A DNA stretch of 29,613 nt from Lachnospiraceae bacterium UBA7199 (GTDB taxonomy: Bacteria > Bacillota > Clostridia > Lachnospirales > Lachnospiraceae), in NCBI GenBank assembly GCA_002490775.1, contig DKUR01000066.1, forward strand, positions 1-29,613. Reading direction: 5' to 3'. Each line of letters starts with the position of its first letter. The first letter of the stretch is position 1. Shown in pieces: positions 23,475-29,613 of this stretch. Below the pieces are notes generated by a model. It was given only the letters and a program-made list of their open reading frames with translations. It was not told where the DNA came from and did not search any database. Made by a program: the position numbers and the translations under genes.

Positions 23475-24740
23475 ATGAAATATGACAAAGCTTGTTTATC
23501 TTTTATTGATCACAGTGTAAGCTGTTTTCATGTGGTAGAAAATATAGAGAAAAAATTACTTGAGAGTGGATTTTTTAAGTTGGAGGAAAAGGAAGCGTGG
23601 GAGCTGGAAGCGGGAAAAAGTTACTTTGTAACAAGAGGAGCTTCTTCGCTGATTGCTTTTAAAGTGCCCGCCGGGGAATGGACAGGATTTCATATTGTGG
23701 CATCCCACAGTGATTCTCCTTCTTTTAAATTAAAAAACAATCCAGAAATGATCGTGGAAGAGAAATATATGAAATTAAATACAGAAGGCTATGGCGGCAT
23801 GATTTATTCCACCTGGTTTGACAGATGCCTTTCTGTTGCCGGAAGACTAGTGTGTAAAGAAGCAGATGGATTTAAGTCTGTTAATGTAAATATAGATGAG
23901 GATCTTCTTGTGATTCCAAGCCTTGCGATTCATATGAACCGGGAGGCAAATAAAGGGATGGAATTTAATCCACAGACGGATCTGCTTCCGCTTATGGGAG
24001 GCAATAAGGTGAAAGGGAGCCTTTTCAGGCGGCTTTCTGAGCAGGCAAATGTAAAAGAAGAAAATATTTTAGGGAGCGATTTGTTTTTATATGTAAGAGA
24101 AAAGGGAAAACTGGCTGGTGCAGAAAAGGAACTTATGATAGCGCCCCGGCTGGATGATCTGGAATGTGTGTATGCTTCTATGGAGGCAATAGCAGATACA
24201 CAGCCGGATAGATATTGCAGTATGTGTGCGGTATTTCATAATGAAGAGGTAGGAAGCCTTACCAGATATGGTGCGGCGTCTACTTTTTTAAAGGATACAC
24301 TGGAAAGAATCGGAGAAGGCTTTAAGAAAAGCAGAAGCGATTGCTTAAGACTGCTTGCAGACAGCATTGTGATATCAGCAGATAATGCGCACGCGCTTCA
24401 TCCCAATCATCCTGAAAAAGCAGATCCGGAAAACCGGCCGGTTTTAAACGGAGGAATCGTAATTAAACATCATGGAAGTCAGAAATATGCCACAGATGCA
24501 TATTCCGAAGCGGTAATGAAATCACTTTGTATAGAGGCACAGGTGCCTTATCAGGATTATCACAATCGTTCGGATATTCCAGGGGGATCAACTCTTGGAA
24601 ATATTTCCACAGGGCAGGTTTCTGTACCTACTGTTGACATTGGACTGGCACAGCTTGCCATGCATTCGGCGGTGGAGACAGCAGGAAGCCGGGATGTGGG
24701 ATATCTGGTGCAGGTACTTAAAAAATTTTATCAGAAATAA
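23475..24740 (+). CDS. M18-family metallo-aminopeptidase
   Basis: A 421-residue protein. The ATG at 23475 follows TTGGAGGAAAACAAA; earlier in-frame starts lie in the ftsZ terminator. Zinc-ligand and catalytic motifs of M18 (aspartyl aminopeptidase type) are ASHSDSPSFKLK, LDDLECVYA, NEEVGS, DNAHALHP and the C-terminal DYHNRSDIPGGSTLGNI. The enzyme is expected to be cytosolic, removing N-terminal (often acidic) residues from peptides. It lies between terminators, so it is monocistronic, and is unrelated in function to its neighbours as far as can be seen. Confidence 0.93.
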   Translation: MKYDKACLSFIDHSVSCFHVVENIEKKLLESGFFKLEEKEAWELEAGKSYFVTRGASSLIAFKVPAGEWTGFHIVASHSDSPSFKLKNNPEMIVEEKYMKLNTEGYGGMIYSTWFDRCLSVAGRLVCKEADGFKSVNVNIDEDLLVIPSLAIHMNREANKGMEFNPQTDLLPLMGGNKVKGSLFRRLSEQANVKEENILGSDLFLYVREKGKLAGAEKELMIAPRLDDLECVYASMEAIADTQPDRYCSMCAVFHNEEVGSLTRYGAASTFLKDTLERIGEGFKKSRSDCLRLLADSIVISADNAHALHPNHPEKADPENRPVLNGGIVIKHHGSQKYATDAYSEAVMKSLCIEAQVPYQDYHNRSDIPGGSTLGNISTGQVSVPTVDIGLAQLAMHSAVETAGSRDVGYLVQVLKKFYQK

Positions 24741-24742
24741 CA

Positions 24743-24792
24743 AACCCCTTTTGTTAGACATAATTCAAGTCTAATGAAAGGGGTTATTTTTA
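24743..24792 (+). terminator. Terminator after the aminopeptidase
   Basis: AACCCCTTT plus TTAGAC pairs with GTCTAA plus AAAGGGGTT, with a small internal mismatch, followed by ATTTTTAT. Confidence 0.85.
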
Positions 24793-24847
24793 TGTCTGAA
24801 AAAAATGTATAGTCTTGAAAGGATGGCTGGCCAAAGAGCGTCCATTG

Positions 24848-24924
24848 TTTGTCAAAATAGCGCGATGAATGACTCCTTTAAGGACAACGGTTTGACAAAT
24901 TATGAAGGGGTTAATGATTATAAT
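24848..24924 (+). promoter_or_regulatory. spoIIG-type promoter with two Spo0A-box-like sites
   Basis: TTTGTCAAAA (24848-24857) and, in the opposite orientation, TTTGACAAA (24891-24899) resemble the 0A box. The second overlaps a perfect TTGACA (24892-24897). A perfect TATAAT lies at 24919-24924, giving a 21-bp spacer. The Bacillus subtilis spoIIG promoter also has an overlong spacer and needs Spo0A~P, so this promoter should be silent until Spo0A is active. Confidence 0.8.
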
Positions 24925-24962
24925 GAACAGGTACATAAGAAATGGAGGTGAAGGATTGCAAA

Positions 24963-25772
24963 GTGCAATTACAGGGTACCATTTATATTGACAGTATATT
25001 TTTACTGAACCTGGTTATGGATCTGTATCTTTTGACACTTACATGCAGGATACTCGGAAAAACTGCCACATATTCGAGAATTTTTGCCGGGAGTGTTATA
25101 GGTGCAGCGGGGTATTGCACGATCCTGTGCCTGCCAGGGCTTACATATATGCTGAAAGTACTGCTGGGGATGCTTCCATTAGGGGCATTGATGATAAAAA
25201 TTTCCTGTAGAACAAAGGGGATAAAAGAACTTTTACGGGGAGAAGGCTATTTGTTTTCCGTTTCATTTCTGATAGGTGGGTTCATAATCTTTCTTAGAAG
25301 TAAGATACCGTTTCTTAATGGGCAGGGCGATACGGTAGCTGCAACTGCTGGTATAGGATTTGCAGGTTTTGTAATCTGCAGGAAACTAATTGACAGATAT
25401 CAAAGGAAAAAGAAGGAGCATTTCTGCCGGGTATTACTTCCGGGAGATGCAGGGATGGTAGAGGTTATGGCACTGATCGATACAGGAAACGGACTTGTTG
25501 AACCTATCAGTAAAAAGCCTGTTGCAATCCTGGAAGAAAAGGAATGGAAAAATTTAAAAATATGGATGAAACCGGAAAAATATAAAATAATTCCTTACCA
25601 CAGCATTGGAAAAGAGCGGGGAATGCTTGAGGGCTATGAAATAGATGCTGTGGAAATAAAGTCAGATGCCGGTGATAAACGCCTTGATAAAGTAATTATA
25701 GCAATATTTAAAGGAAAGATATCCCAAAAAGGCAGCTATCAGATGATTTTGCCGCCGGAATTATCCATATAA
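24963..25772 (+). CDS. spoIIGA: Sporulation pro-SigmaE processing protease SpoIIGA
   Basis: About 269 residues from the GTG at 24963 (MQLQGTIYIDSIFLLNL), chosen because GGAGGTGAAGG precedes it and SpoIIGA proteins begin close to the YID motif; the ATG at 24942 is an alternative. About five N-terminal membrane segments (to about residue 140) are followed by a cytoplasmic aspartic-protease-like domain with the active-site motif LIDTGNGL. It cleaves the pro-sequence of SigmaE after asymmetric septation, in response to SpoIIR from the forespore. It is 27 bp before sigE, as in other spore-formers. Confidence 0.92.
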   Translation: MQLQGTIYIDSIFLLNLVMDLYLLTLTCRILGKTATYSRIFAGSVIGAAGYCTILCLPGLTYMLKVLLGMLPLGALMIKISCRTKGIKELLRGEGYLFSVSFLIGGFIIFLRSKIPFLNGQGDTVAATAGIGFAGFVICRKLIDRYQRKKKEHFCRVLLPGDAGMVEVMALIDTGNGLVEPISKKPVAILEEKEWKNLKIWMKPEKYKIIPYHSIGKERGMLEGYEIDAVEIKSDAGDKRLDKVIIAIFKGKISQKGSYQMILPPELSI

Positions 25773-25799
25773 AGTAAAGGATGAAGGAGGAAGTTAAGA

Positions 25800-26543
25800 A
25801 TGGTTTTTAAGGTGGCAATTCCCGGAAAACTGCAGTTTAAGCTTTACCGCAGAGAACCCAGTTTTCTATTGACAAGACAGGGAGATGTTCATTACATAGG
25901 CGGCAGTGAGGTGCTTCCGCCGCCCCTCGAGATCGAGAAGGAAAATGCAGTTATCAGTGATCTTGGAACGGAATATGAGGATGAAGCAAAATCAATATTG
26001 ATTGAGCACAATTTACGTCTGGTAGTCTATATTGCAAAGAAATTTGATAATACAGGGGTAGGTGTGGAGGATCTGATCTCAATAGGTACGATTGGCTTGA
26101 TCAAATCTATCAATACATTTAATCCTGAAAAAAATATCAAGCTTGCAACCTACGCTTCCAGATGTATTGAAAATGAAATATTAATGTATCTGCGCAGGAA
26201 TAATAAGACAAAACTTGAGGTTTCCATTGATGAACCTTTAAATGTGGACTGGGATGGAAATGAGCTTCTTTTGTCAGATATCTTAGGAACAGACGAAGAT
26301 GTGATCTACAAAGATATTGAAAATGAGGTAGAACGGAAGCTTCTTTTAAAGGCCATCGACAAGCTCAGCGACAGGGAAAAAACAATTATCAATTTAAGAT
26401 TTGGCCTGGGCACACCGGATGGTCAGGAGATGACACAGAAAGAAGTTGCGGAACTCCTTGGAATTTCACAGTCCTATATTTCCAGACTGGAAAAAAAGAT
26501 TATGAAAAGACTGAAAAAGGAACTGATACGTGATAGTTATTAG
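25800..26543 (+). CDS. sigE: Mother-cell sigma factor, pro-SigmaE
   Basis: A 247-residue sigma-70 family protein. The first roughly 30 residues are a basic, hydrophobic pro-sequence; the family cleavage neighbourhood is recognised in HYIGGSEVLPPP (from residue 31). Region 2 carries HNLRLVVYIAKKF and DLISIGTIGLIKSINTF, with the -10-recognising helix around TYASRCIENEILMYLR. Region 4 is the helix-turn-helix QKEVAELLGISQSYISRLEKK. SigmaE directs early mother-cell transcription, which would include a spoVD-type cortex gene. A GGAGGAAG site precedes the ATG. Confidence 0.96.
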   Translation: MVFKVAIPGKLQFKLYRREPSFLLTRQGDVHYIGGSEVLPPPLEIEKENAVISDLGTEYEDEAKSILIEHNLRLVVYIAKKFDNTGVGVEDLISIGTIGLIKSINTFNPEKNIKLATYASRCIENEILMYLRRNNKTKLEVSIDEPLNVDWDGNELLLSDILGTDEDVIYKDIENEVERKLLLKAIDKLSDREKTIINLRFGLGTPDGQEMTQKEVAELLGISQSYISRLEKKIMKRLKKELIRDSY

Positions 26544-26549
26544 TAAAAG

Positions 26550-26593
26550 AGCTGCTTCCATAACAGATCATTTGTTGTGGAAGCAGCTTTTTA
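26550..26593 (+). terminator. Terminator after sigE
   Basis: AGCTGCTTCCA (26550-26560) pairs perfectly with TGGAAGCAGCT (26578-26588), followed by TTTTATT. Confidence 0.88.
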
Positions 26594-26876
26594 TTGCTTT
26601 TACATTTTTCTGCATATTTTATGGAACAGTTAATCTTTGAAATAACCATTGACTTATCAAGCATGCATCTGCTAAAATCAAATCAAAGCATAGAAATTCT
26701 AACGGAAATTCGTTCTTTTTATCTATTGTTCTTGTATGCATTTCTTCATAGAAATGTTTCATCTGTTTTAGAATCCTTGCTTTATTTTACCCAGTTAAAA
26801 ATTTGGCAGGGAGCAGATGATAATCCTTTCGGATCAGGCAGCAGACTCCCTGCGGTCAAAGGAAAGGAGAAAAATT
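26594..26876 (+). repeat. Untranslated leader of the Rpn gene, with a segment shared by the second copy
   Basis: No convincing gene is seen here. Bases 26710-26748 recur, inverted, at 29575-29613 with one difference in 39, although they are outside the coding region, so the leader belongs to the duplicated unit. GCAGGGAG (26806-26813) and CTCCCTGC (26846-26853) are an exact inverted repeat just before the ribosome site. The frame over this stretch has no ribosome site and overlaps the next gene. Confidence 0.6.
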
Positions 26877-27830
26877 ATGAATGATTTTGGCAAAACAAAT
26901 GCTGTACAGGAGGAAGCGCCTGTATATTTCAGCTATAAGGACAGGGTGTTCCGTATGCTGTTTAAGGAAAAAGAACGTCTTTTGGAGCTTTATAATGCAC
27001 TGAATGGAACGGATTATGCTGATCCCGAACAGTTAACGGTTACCACACTTGAAAATGCTATTTTTATAAAAATGAAAAATGATGTATCCTTTATCATTGA
27101 CTGCAATATGTGTCTTTACGAGCACCAGTCTACCTACTGCCCCAACATGCCGCTGCGGGGCCTGCTGTATTTTGCAGACCTGTACAAAAAGCATATCCGG
27201 GATATAGACCTGACCGTAAGAAAGCAGATAAAAATTCCAACTCCGCACTACATTGTCTTTTATAACGGAACGGAAAAGGATGAGGAAGTGTTTTATCAGC
27301 GGTTGTCAGATGCATTTGAGGAGGATGACGAAGGATGTATGGAACTAAAGGTAAAGGTGATCAACATTAACCTTGGACATAATAAAGATCTGCTTGAAAA
27401 ATGTAACTCCCTGTATGGATATTCTTATTTTGTGGCAGCAGTCCGGAATAACCTTAGAACGATGGAACTGCAGAAATCAGTAAGCAAGGCGCTGGAGGAA
27501 TGTATTGAAAAAGGTATCCTGAAGGAGTTTCTTCTAAAGCAGAGGGCGGAGGTAATAGCAATGTCGATTTATGAATACAATGAAGAATATGTTAGAAAAT
27601 CGCTGACAGAAACAGGATATGAGCAGGGCTGGGAAGATGGAATTATGCAGGGCAGGGAAGACGGAATTAGAGATGGAATTGAACAAGGTAAAGCAGAAAC
27701 TCTGGTAAAAAGTATTGATTCTATCATGGAAAATTTAAAGCTTGATTTGCAGCAGGCTTGTAAGCTTATCGGCACAACGCAAGAGGAATATATCCGTTTA
27801 AAGCAGACAGAATCAATTCTGAAAAAATAA
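26877..27830 (+). CDS. Rpn-family PD-(D/E)XK nuclease/transposase-like protein
   Basis: A 317-residue protein from the ATG at 26877, after AAAGGAG. The N-terminal half has the family pattern: YKDRVFRMLFKEKERLLELY, the active-site neighbourhood FIIDCNMCLYEHQST, the strand MPLRGLLYFADLY and IPTPHYIVFYNG. The C-terminal part is charged, with repeated EDGI/QG units (GWEDGIMQGREDGIRDGIEQ) and a helical end. Related Rpn proteins of enterobacteria are DNA endonucleases that raise recombination; they occur in many copies in Lachnospiraceae genomes. A shortened inverted second copy is at 29297-29587. Cellular role unknown. Confidence 0.85.
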   Translation: MNDFGKTNAVQEEAPVYFSYKDRVFRMLFKEKERLLELYNALNGTDYADPEQLTVTTLENAIFIKMKNDVSFIIDCNMCLYEHQSTYCPNMPLRGLLYFADLYKKHIRDIDLTVRKQIKIPTPHYIVFYNGTEKDEEVFYQRLSDAFEEDDEGCMELKVKVININLGHNKDLLEKCNSLYGYSYFVAAVRNNLRTMELQKSVSKALEECIEKGILKEFLLKQRAEVIAMSIYEYNEEYVRKSLTETGYEQGWEDGIMQGREDGIRDGIEQGKAETLVKSIDSIMENLKLDLQQACKLIGTTQEEYIRLKQTESILKK

Positions 27831-27933
27831 ATATAGAAAATAAACACTAATCCCCATGCATATCACAAGCTTGCTTGCGATACTGCTTAAATAGAAAATT
27901 AAAAAATCTTTGATTTTTTAATTTATATTCCAT

Positions 27934-27982
27934 GAAAAAATCGCCAGAACCCGTGTGTAATTATCAGGGTAAGGCGATTTTT
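27934..27982. terminator. Bidirectional terminator between the Rpn gene and the YlmC/YmxH gene
   Basis: AAAAAATCGCC (27934-27944) pairs with GGCGATTTTTT (27972-27982), with inner ACCC/GGGT. Both strands end in T runs, which suits two convergent genes. A second imperfect A/T hairpin (27896-27923) lies just upstream. Confidence 0.82.
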
Positions 27983-28079
27983 TGTTCTATAACAATCAAA
28001 GATGGGGATATAGCAGCCATTTTGAATTAACATAGGGATGTCTCGCAAAGCGTGTCATCCGTTGTTTGTTTACAATTGG

Positions 28080-28313
28080 TCAGCATCGAATATCCACAAT
28101 GATAATGTCAGGACCGATCTGTTTAATGTCTTTGTAAGGGATACAGATATCCGGTTCATTGCAGAGCAGATTAAAAAATTTATTTCCTCCGGGAATGAAG
28201 ACCTTGCATATTTGTCCGCTGCACTGATCAAACTCAAGATCACAAATTCTCCCTAATTTTTTGCAGTCACGCATATTGATCACATCTTTGCATTTAAGTT
28301 CAGAAAAGAGCAT
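28080..28313 (-). CDS. PRC-barrel protein of the YlmC/YmxH sporulation family
   Basis: A 77-residue protein. The pattern MLFSELKCKDVINMRDCKKL is followed by GRICDLEFD, FIPGG and CIPYKDIKQIGPDIIIVD, matching the short YlmC/YmxH PRC-barrel proteins widespread in spore-formers. Their biochemical role is not established. GGAGGGAAGG is just upstream of the ATG. It is divergent from sigG; the 174-bp gap between them holds both promoters. TTGAAC with an 18-bp spacer to TAAAAT on the minus strand is a possible sigma-A promoter for this gene. Confidence 0.85.
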   Translation of the reverse strand: MLFSELKCKDVINMRDCKKLGRICDLEFDQCSGQICKVFIPGGNKFFNLLCNEPDICIPYKDIKQIGPDIIIVDIRC

Positions 28314-28487
28314 ATCAAAAACCTTCCCTCCATACTATAGTTTATTTTATGCAAAGGACATAAAAGGGTTCAAAAATAATGAATATTTTTTCCTCATTTT
28401 GTGAATGATTTTTATTACAAACTGTTATGGCGAACCAGAAGCCAAAGGTGGATACAGCTTGTAAGCAAAACAGGAGGAAAATAGAAT

Positions 28488-29267
28488 ATGGCTCAGGGAA
28501 AAGTTGAAATATGCGGTGTAAATACAGCAAAACTGCCGCTTTTAAAGGCAGATGAAAAGGAAAAACTTTTTGAACAGATTGAATTAGGAGATAAAGAAGC
28601 AAGGCAGAAATACATTGAAGGAAATCTGCGTCTTGTACTTAGCGTAATCAAGCGGTTTTCATCCAGTAATGAAAATGTAGATGATTTATTTCAGATCGGC
28701 TGTATTGGTTTGATCAAAGCCATAGATAATTTTGATTCCTCATTAAACGTGAAATTCAGTACCTATGCAGTTCCAATGATTATTGGAGAAATACGAAGAT
28801 TTTTACGGGATAATAATACAATTCGCGTCAGCAGATCTTTAAAGGACACAGCATATAAAGCAATTTATGCAAAAGAAAATCTCATCAAAAAAAATATGAA
28901 AGAACCCACAATTAATGAAATTGCAACAGAAATCGGAATTTCGAAAGAGGATATTGTATATGCCTTAGATGCTATCCAGAATCCAATGAGTCTGTATGAG
29001 CCGATTTATACAGATGGCGGGGATGCCCTATATGTAATGGATCAAATTAGTGATAAGAAAAATAAGGAAGAAAACTGGGTGGAACATCTTTCTTTGAGTG
29101 AGGCAATGAAAAAACTTGGTGACAGAGAACAGGAAATTATTAGTCTGCGTTTTTTTGAAGGAAAAACTCAGATGGAAGTAGCCGATATGATAGGAATTTC
29201 ACAGGCCCAGGTGTCAAGGCTCGAAAAAAATGCATTAAAAGTTATGAAAAACTATTTAACTGCCTAA
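28488..29267 (+). CDS. sigG: Forespore sigma factor SigmaG
   Basis: A 259-residue SigF/SigG-type factor. The N-terminus KVEICGVNTAKLPLLKADEK is characteristic of SigmaG and contains the stretch bound by anti-sigma factors. Region 2 has GNLRLVLSVIKRF and DLFQIGCIGLIKAIDNFD, then KFSTYAVPMIIGEIRRFLRD. Region 3 is around RVSRSLKDTAYKA, and region 4 has KTQMEVADMIGISQAQVSRLEK. SigmaG runs late forespore transcription. The ATG follows AGGAGGAAAATAGAAT. No clear SigmaF promoter was recognised in the gap upstream. Confidence 0.96.
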   Translation: MAQGKVEICGVNTAKLPLLKADEKEKLFEQIELGDKEARQKYIEGNLRLVLSVIKRFSSSNENVDDLFQIGCIGLIKAIDNFDSSLNVKFSTYAVPMIIGEIRRFLRDNNTIRVSRSLKDTAYKAIYAKENLIKKNMKEPTINEIATEIGISKEDIVYALDAIQNPMSLYEPIYTDGGDALYVMDQISDKKNKEENWVEHLSLSEAMKKLGDREQEIISLRFFEGKTQMEVADMIGISQAQVSRLEKNALKVMKNYLTA

Positions 29268-29274
29268 TAAAAAC

Positions 29275-29351
29275 CGGCACAACACAAGGGCTGATGTCAG
29301 TTTACATTTTTTATTTGTTTTGAACGGAGATATTCCTCTTGTGTTGTGCCG
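29275..29351. repeat. 14-bp perfect inverted repeat between sigG and the shortened Rpn copy
   Basis: CGGCACAACACAAG (29275-29288) is exactly repeated in inverted form at 29338-29351. The right arm lies in the 3' coding end of the shortened Rpn copy. On the minus strand the outer arm is followed by GTTTTTATT, so it may terminate that gene despite a 49-base loop. Confidence 0.6.
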
Positions 29352-29587
29352 ATAAGCTTACAAGCGTGCTGCAAATCAAGCTTTAAATTTTCCATGATAG
29401 AATCAATACTTTTTACCAGAGTTTCTGCTTTGCCTTGTTCAATTCCATCTCTAATTCCGTCTTCCCGGCCCTGCTCATATCCCGTTTCTGTCAGCGATTT
29501 TCTAACATATTCTTCATTGTATTCATAAATCGACATTGCGATTACCTCCGCCCTCTGCTTTAGAAGAAACTTCTTGAAGAAATGCAT
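29297..29587 (-). pseudogene. Internally deleted second copy of the Rpn-family gene
   Basis: The frame gives 96 residues, MHFFKKFLLKQRAEVIAMS and onward, nearly identical to the last third of the gene at 26877-27830. The nuclease domain is missing: the 39-bp leader segment (29575-29613, matching 26710-26748) is joined straight to the part matching about 27523 onward, a loss of about 770 bp. One eight-residue EDGI repeat unit is also absent, and the extreme C-terminus differs. The ATG comes from what is leader in the full copy, so any product is accidental or a stand-alone tail peptide. The copy probably continues beyond the window. Confidence 0.75.
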
Positions 29588-29613
29588 ATAAGAACAATAG
29601 ATAAAAAGAACGA

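Noticed and set aside
24793..24847. Small RNA or gene between the aminopeptidase terminator and the Spo0A boxes
   Set aside because: No open frame with a ribosome site and no clear structure are seen there.
26594..26884. 96-codon frame after sigE
   Set aside because: It has no ribosome site, overlaps the Rpn gene start, and its sequence is non-coding leader shared with the second copy.
28038..28256. 72-codon plus-strand frame
   Set aside because: It is antisense to the recognisable PRC-barrel gene and has no ribosome site.
1..29613. tRNA, rRNA or CRISPR array
   Set aside because: No cloverleaf-type sequences, rRNA segments or regularly spaced long repeats were noticed. The only tandem array is the short MraZ box set.

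Overview
The window looks like chromosome from a spore-forming, low-to-moderate GC Bacillota, most probably a Lachnospiraceae-type Clostridia. The evidence is the gene order of the cell wall and division (dcw) cluster, the linked spoIIGA-sigE and sigG genes, the PRC-barrel YlmC/YmxH gene and the many GTG/TTG starts behind strong GGAGG sites. No species is claimed.

Layout. (1) 1-3064 is the AT-rich right end of an integrated element: a tyrosine recombinase cut by the window edge, three small unknown genes, and a Tn916-like excisionase/integrase pair that stops about 75 bp before ychF. (2) 3139-5186 is backbone: ychF and lgt. (3) 5309-23375 is the dcw cluster: mraZ with a promoter and an array of MraZ boxes, rsmH, ftsL, an intact division transpeptidase, a second transpeptidase in the spoVD position, then mraY, murD, ftsW/spoVE, murA, ftsQ/divIB and ftsZ. 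(4) 23475-24740 is an M18 aminopeptidase. (5) 24848-26543 is spoIIGA-sigE with Spo0A-box-like sites. (6) 26590-29613 holds an Rpn/PD-(D/E)XK gene, the YlmC/YmxH gene, sigG, and an inverted, internally deleted second copy of the Rpn gene.

Main discovery candidate. The second transpeptidase gene is split by a compact 4,787-bp element (10880-15666) carrying a large serine recombinase, a 48-codon gene just upstream of it, and a complete three-gene ABC importer on the opposite strand with its own near-consensus vegetative promoter. The boundaries can be read to the base. TGTAA occurs at both junctions. The two element-side arms are perfect 13-bp inverted repeats placed symmetrically around the AA of that core, as in a serine integrase attP. 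Joining the outer halves restores one 576-codon reading frame, and the crossover falls inside the Asn codon of the catalytic SxN motif (Ser-Cys-Asn becomes Ser-Cys-Lys while the element is present). The layout is that of developmentally excised elements such as skin in sigK, here in a SpoVD-like cortex-synthesis transpeptidase with a nutrient importer as cargo. That excision is programmed in sporulation is inference; the junction geometry is seen directly.

How the genes work together. MraY, MurD and MurA make peptidoglycan precursor. FtsW with the first transpeptidase, FtsL, FtsQ and FtsZ build the septum. The SpoVD-like enzyme, with a SpoVE/FtsW-type partner, would serve the spore cortex. 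SpoIIGA processes pro-SigmaE in the mother cell and SigmaG acts in the forespore. Lgt would lipidate the importer's binding protein.
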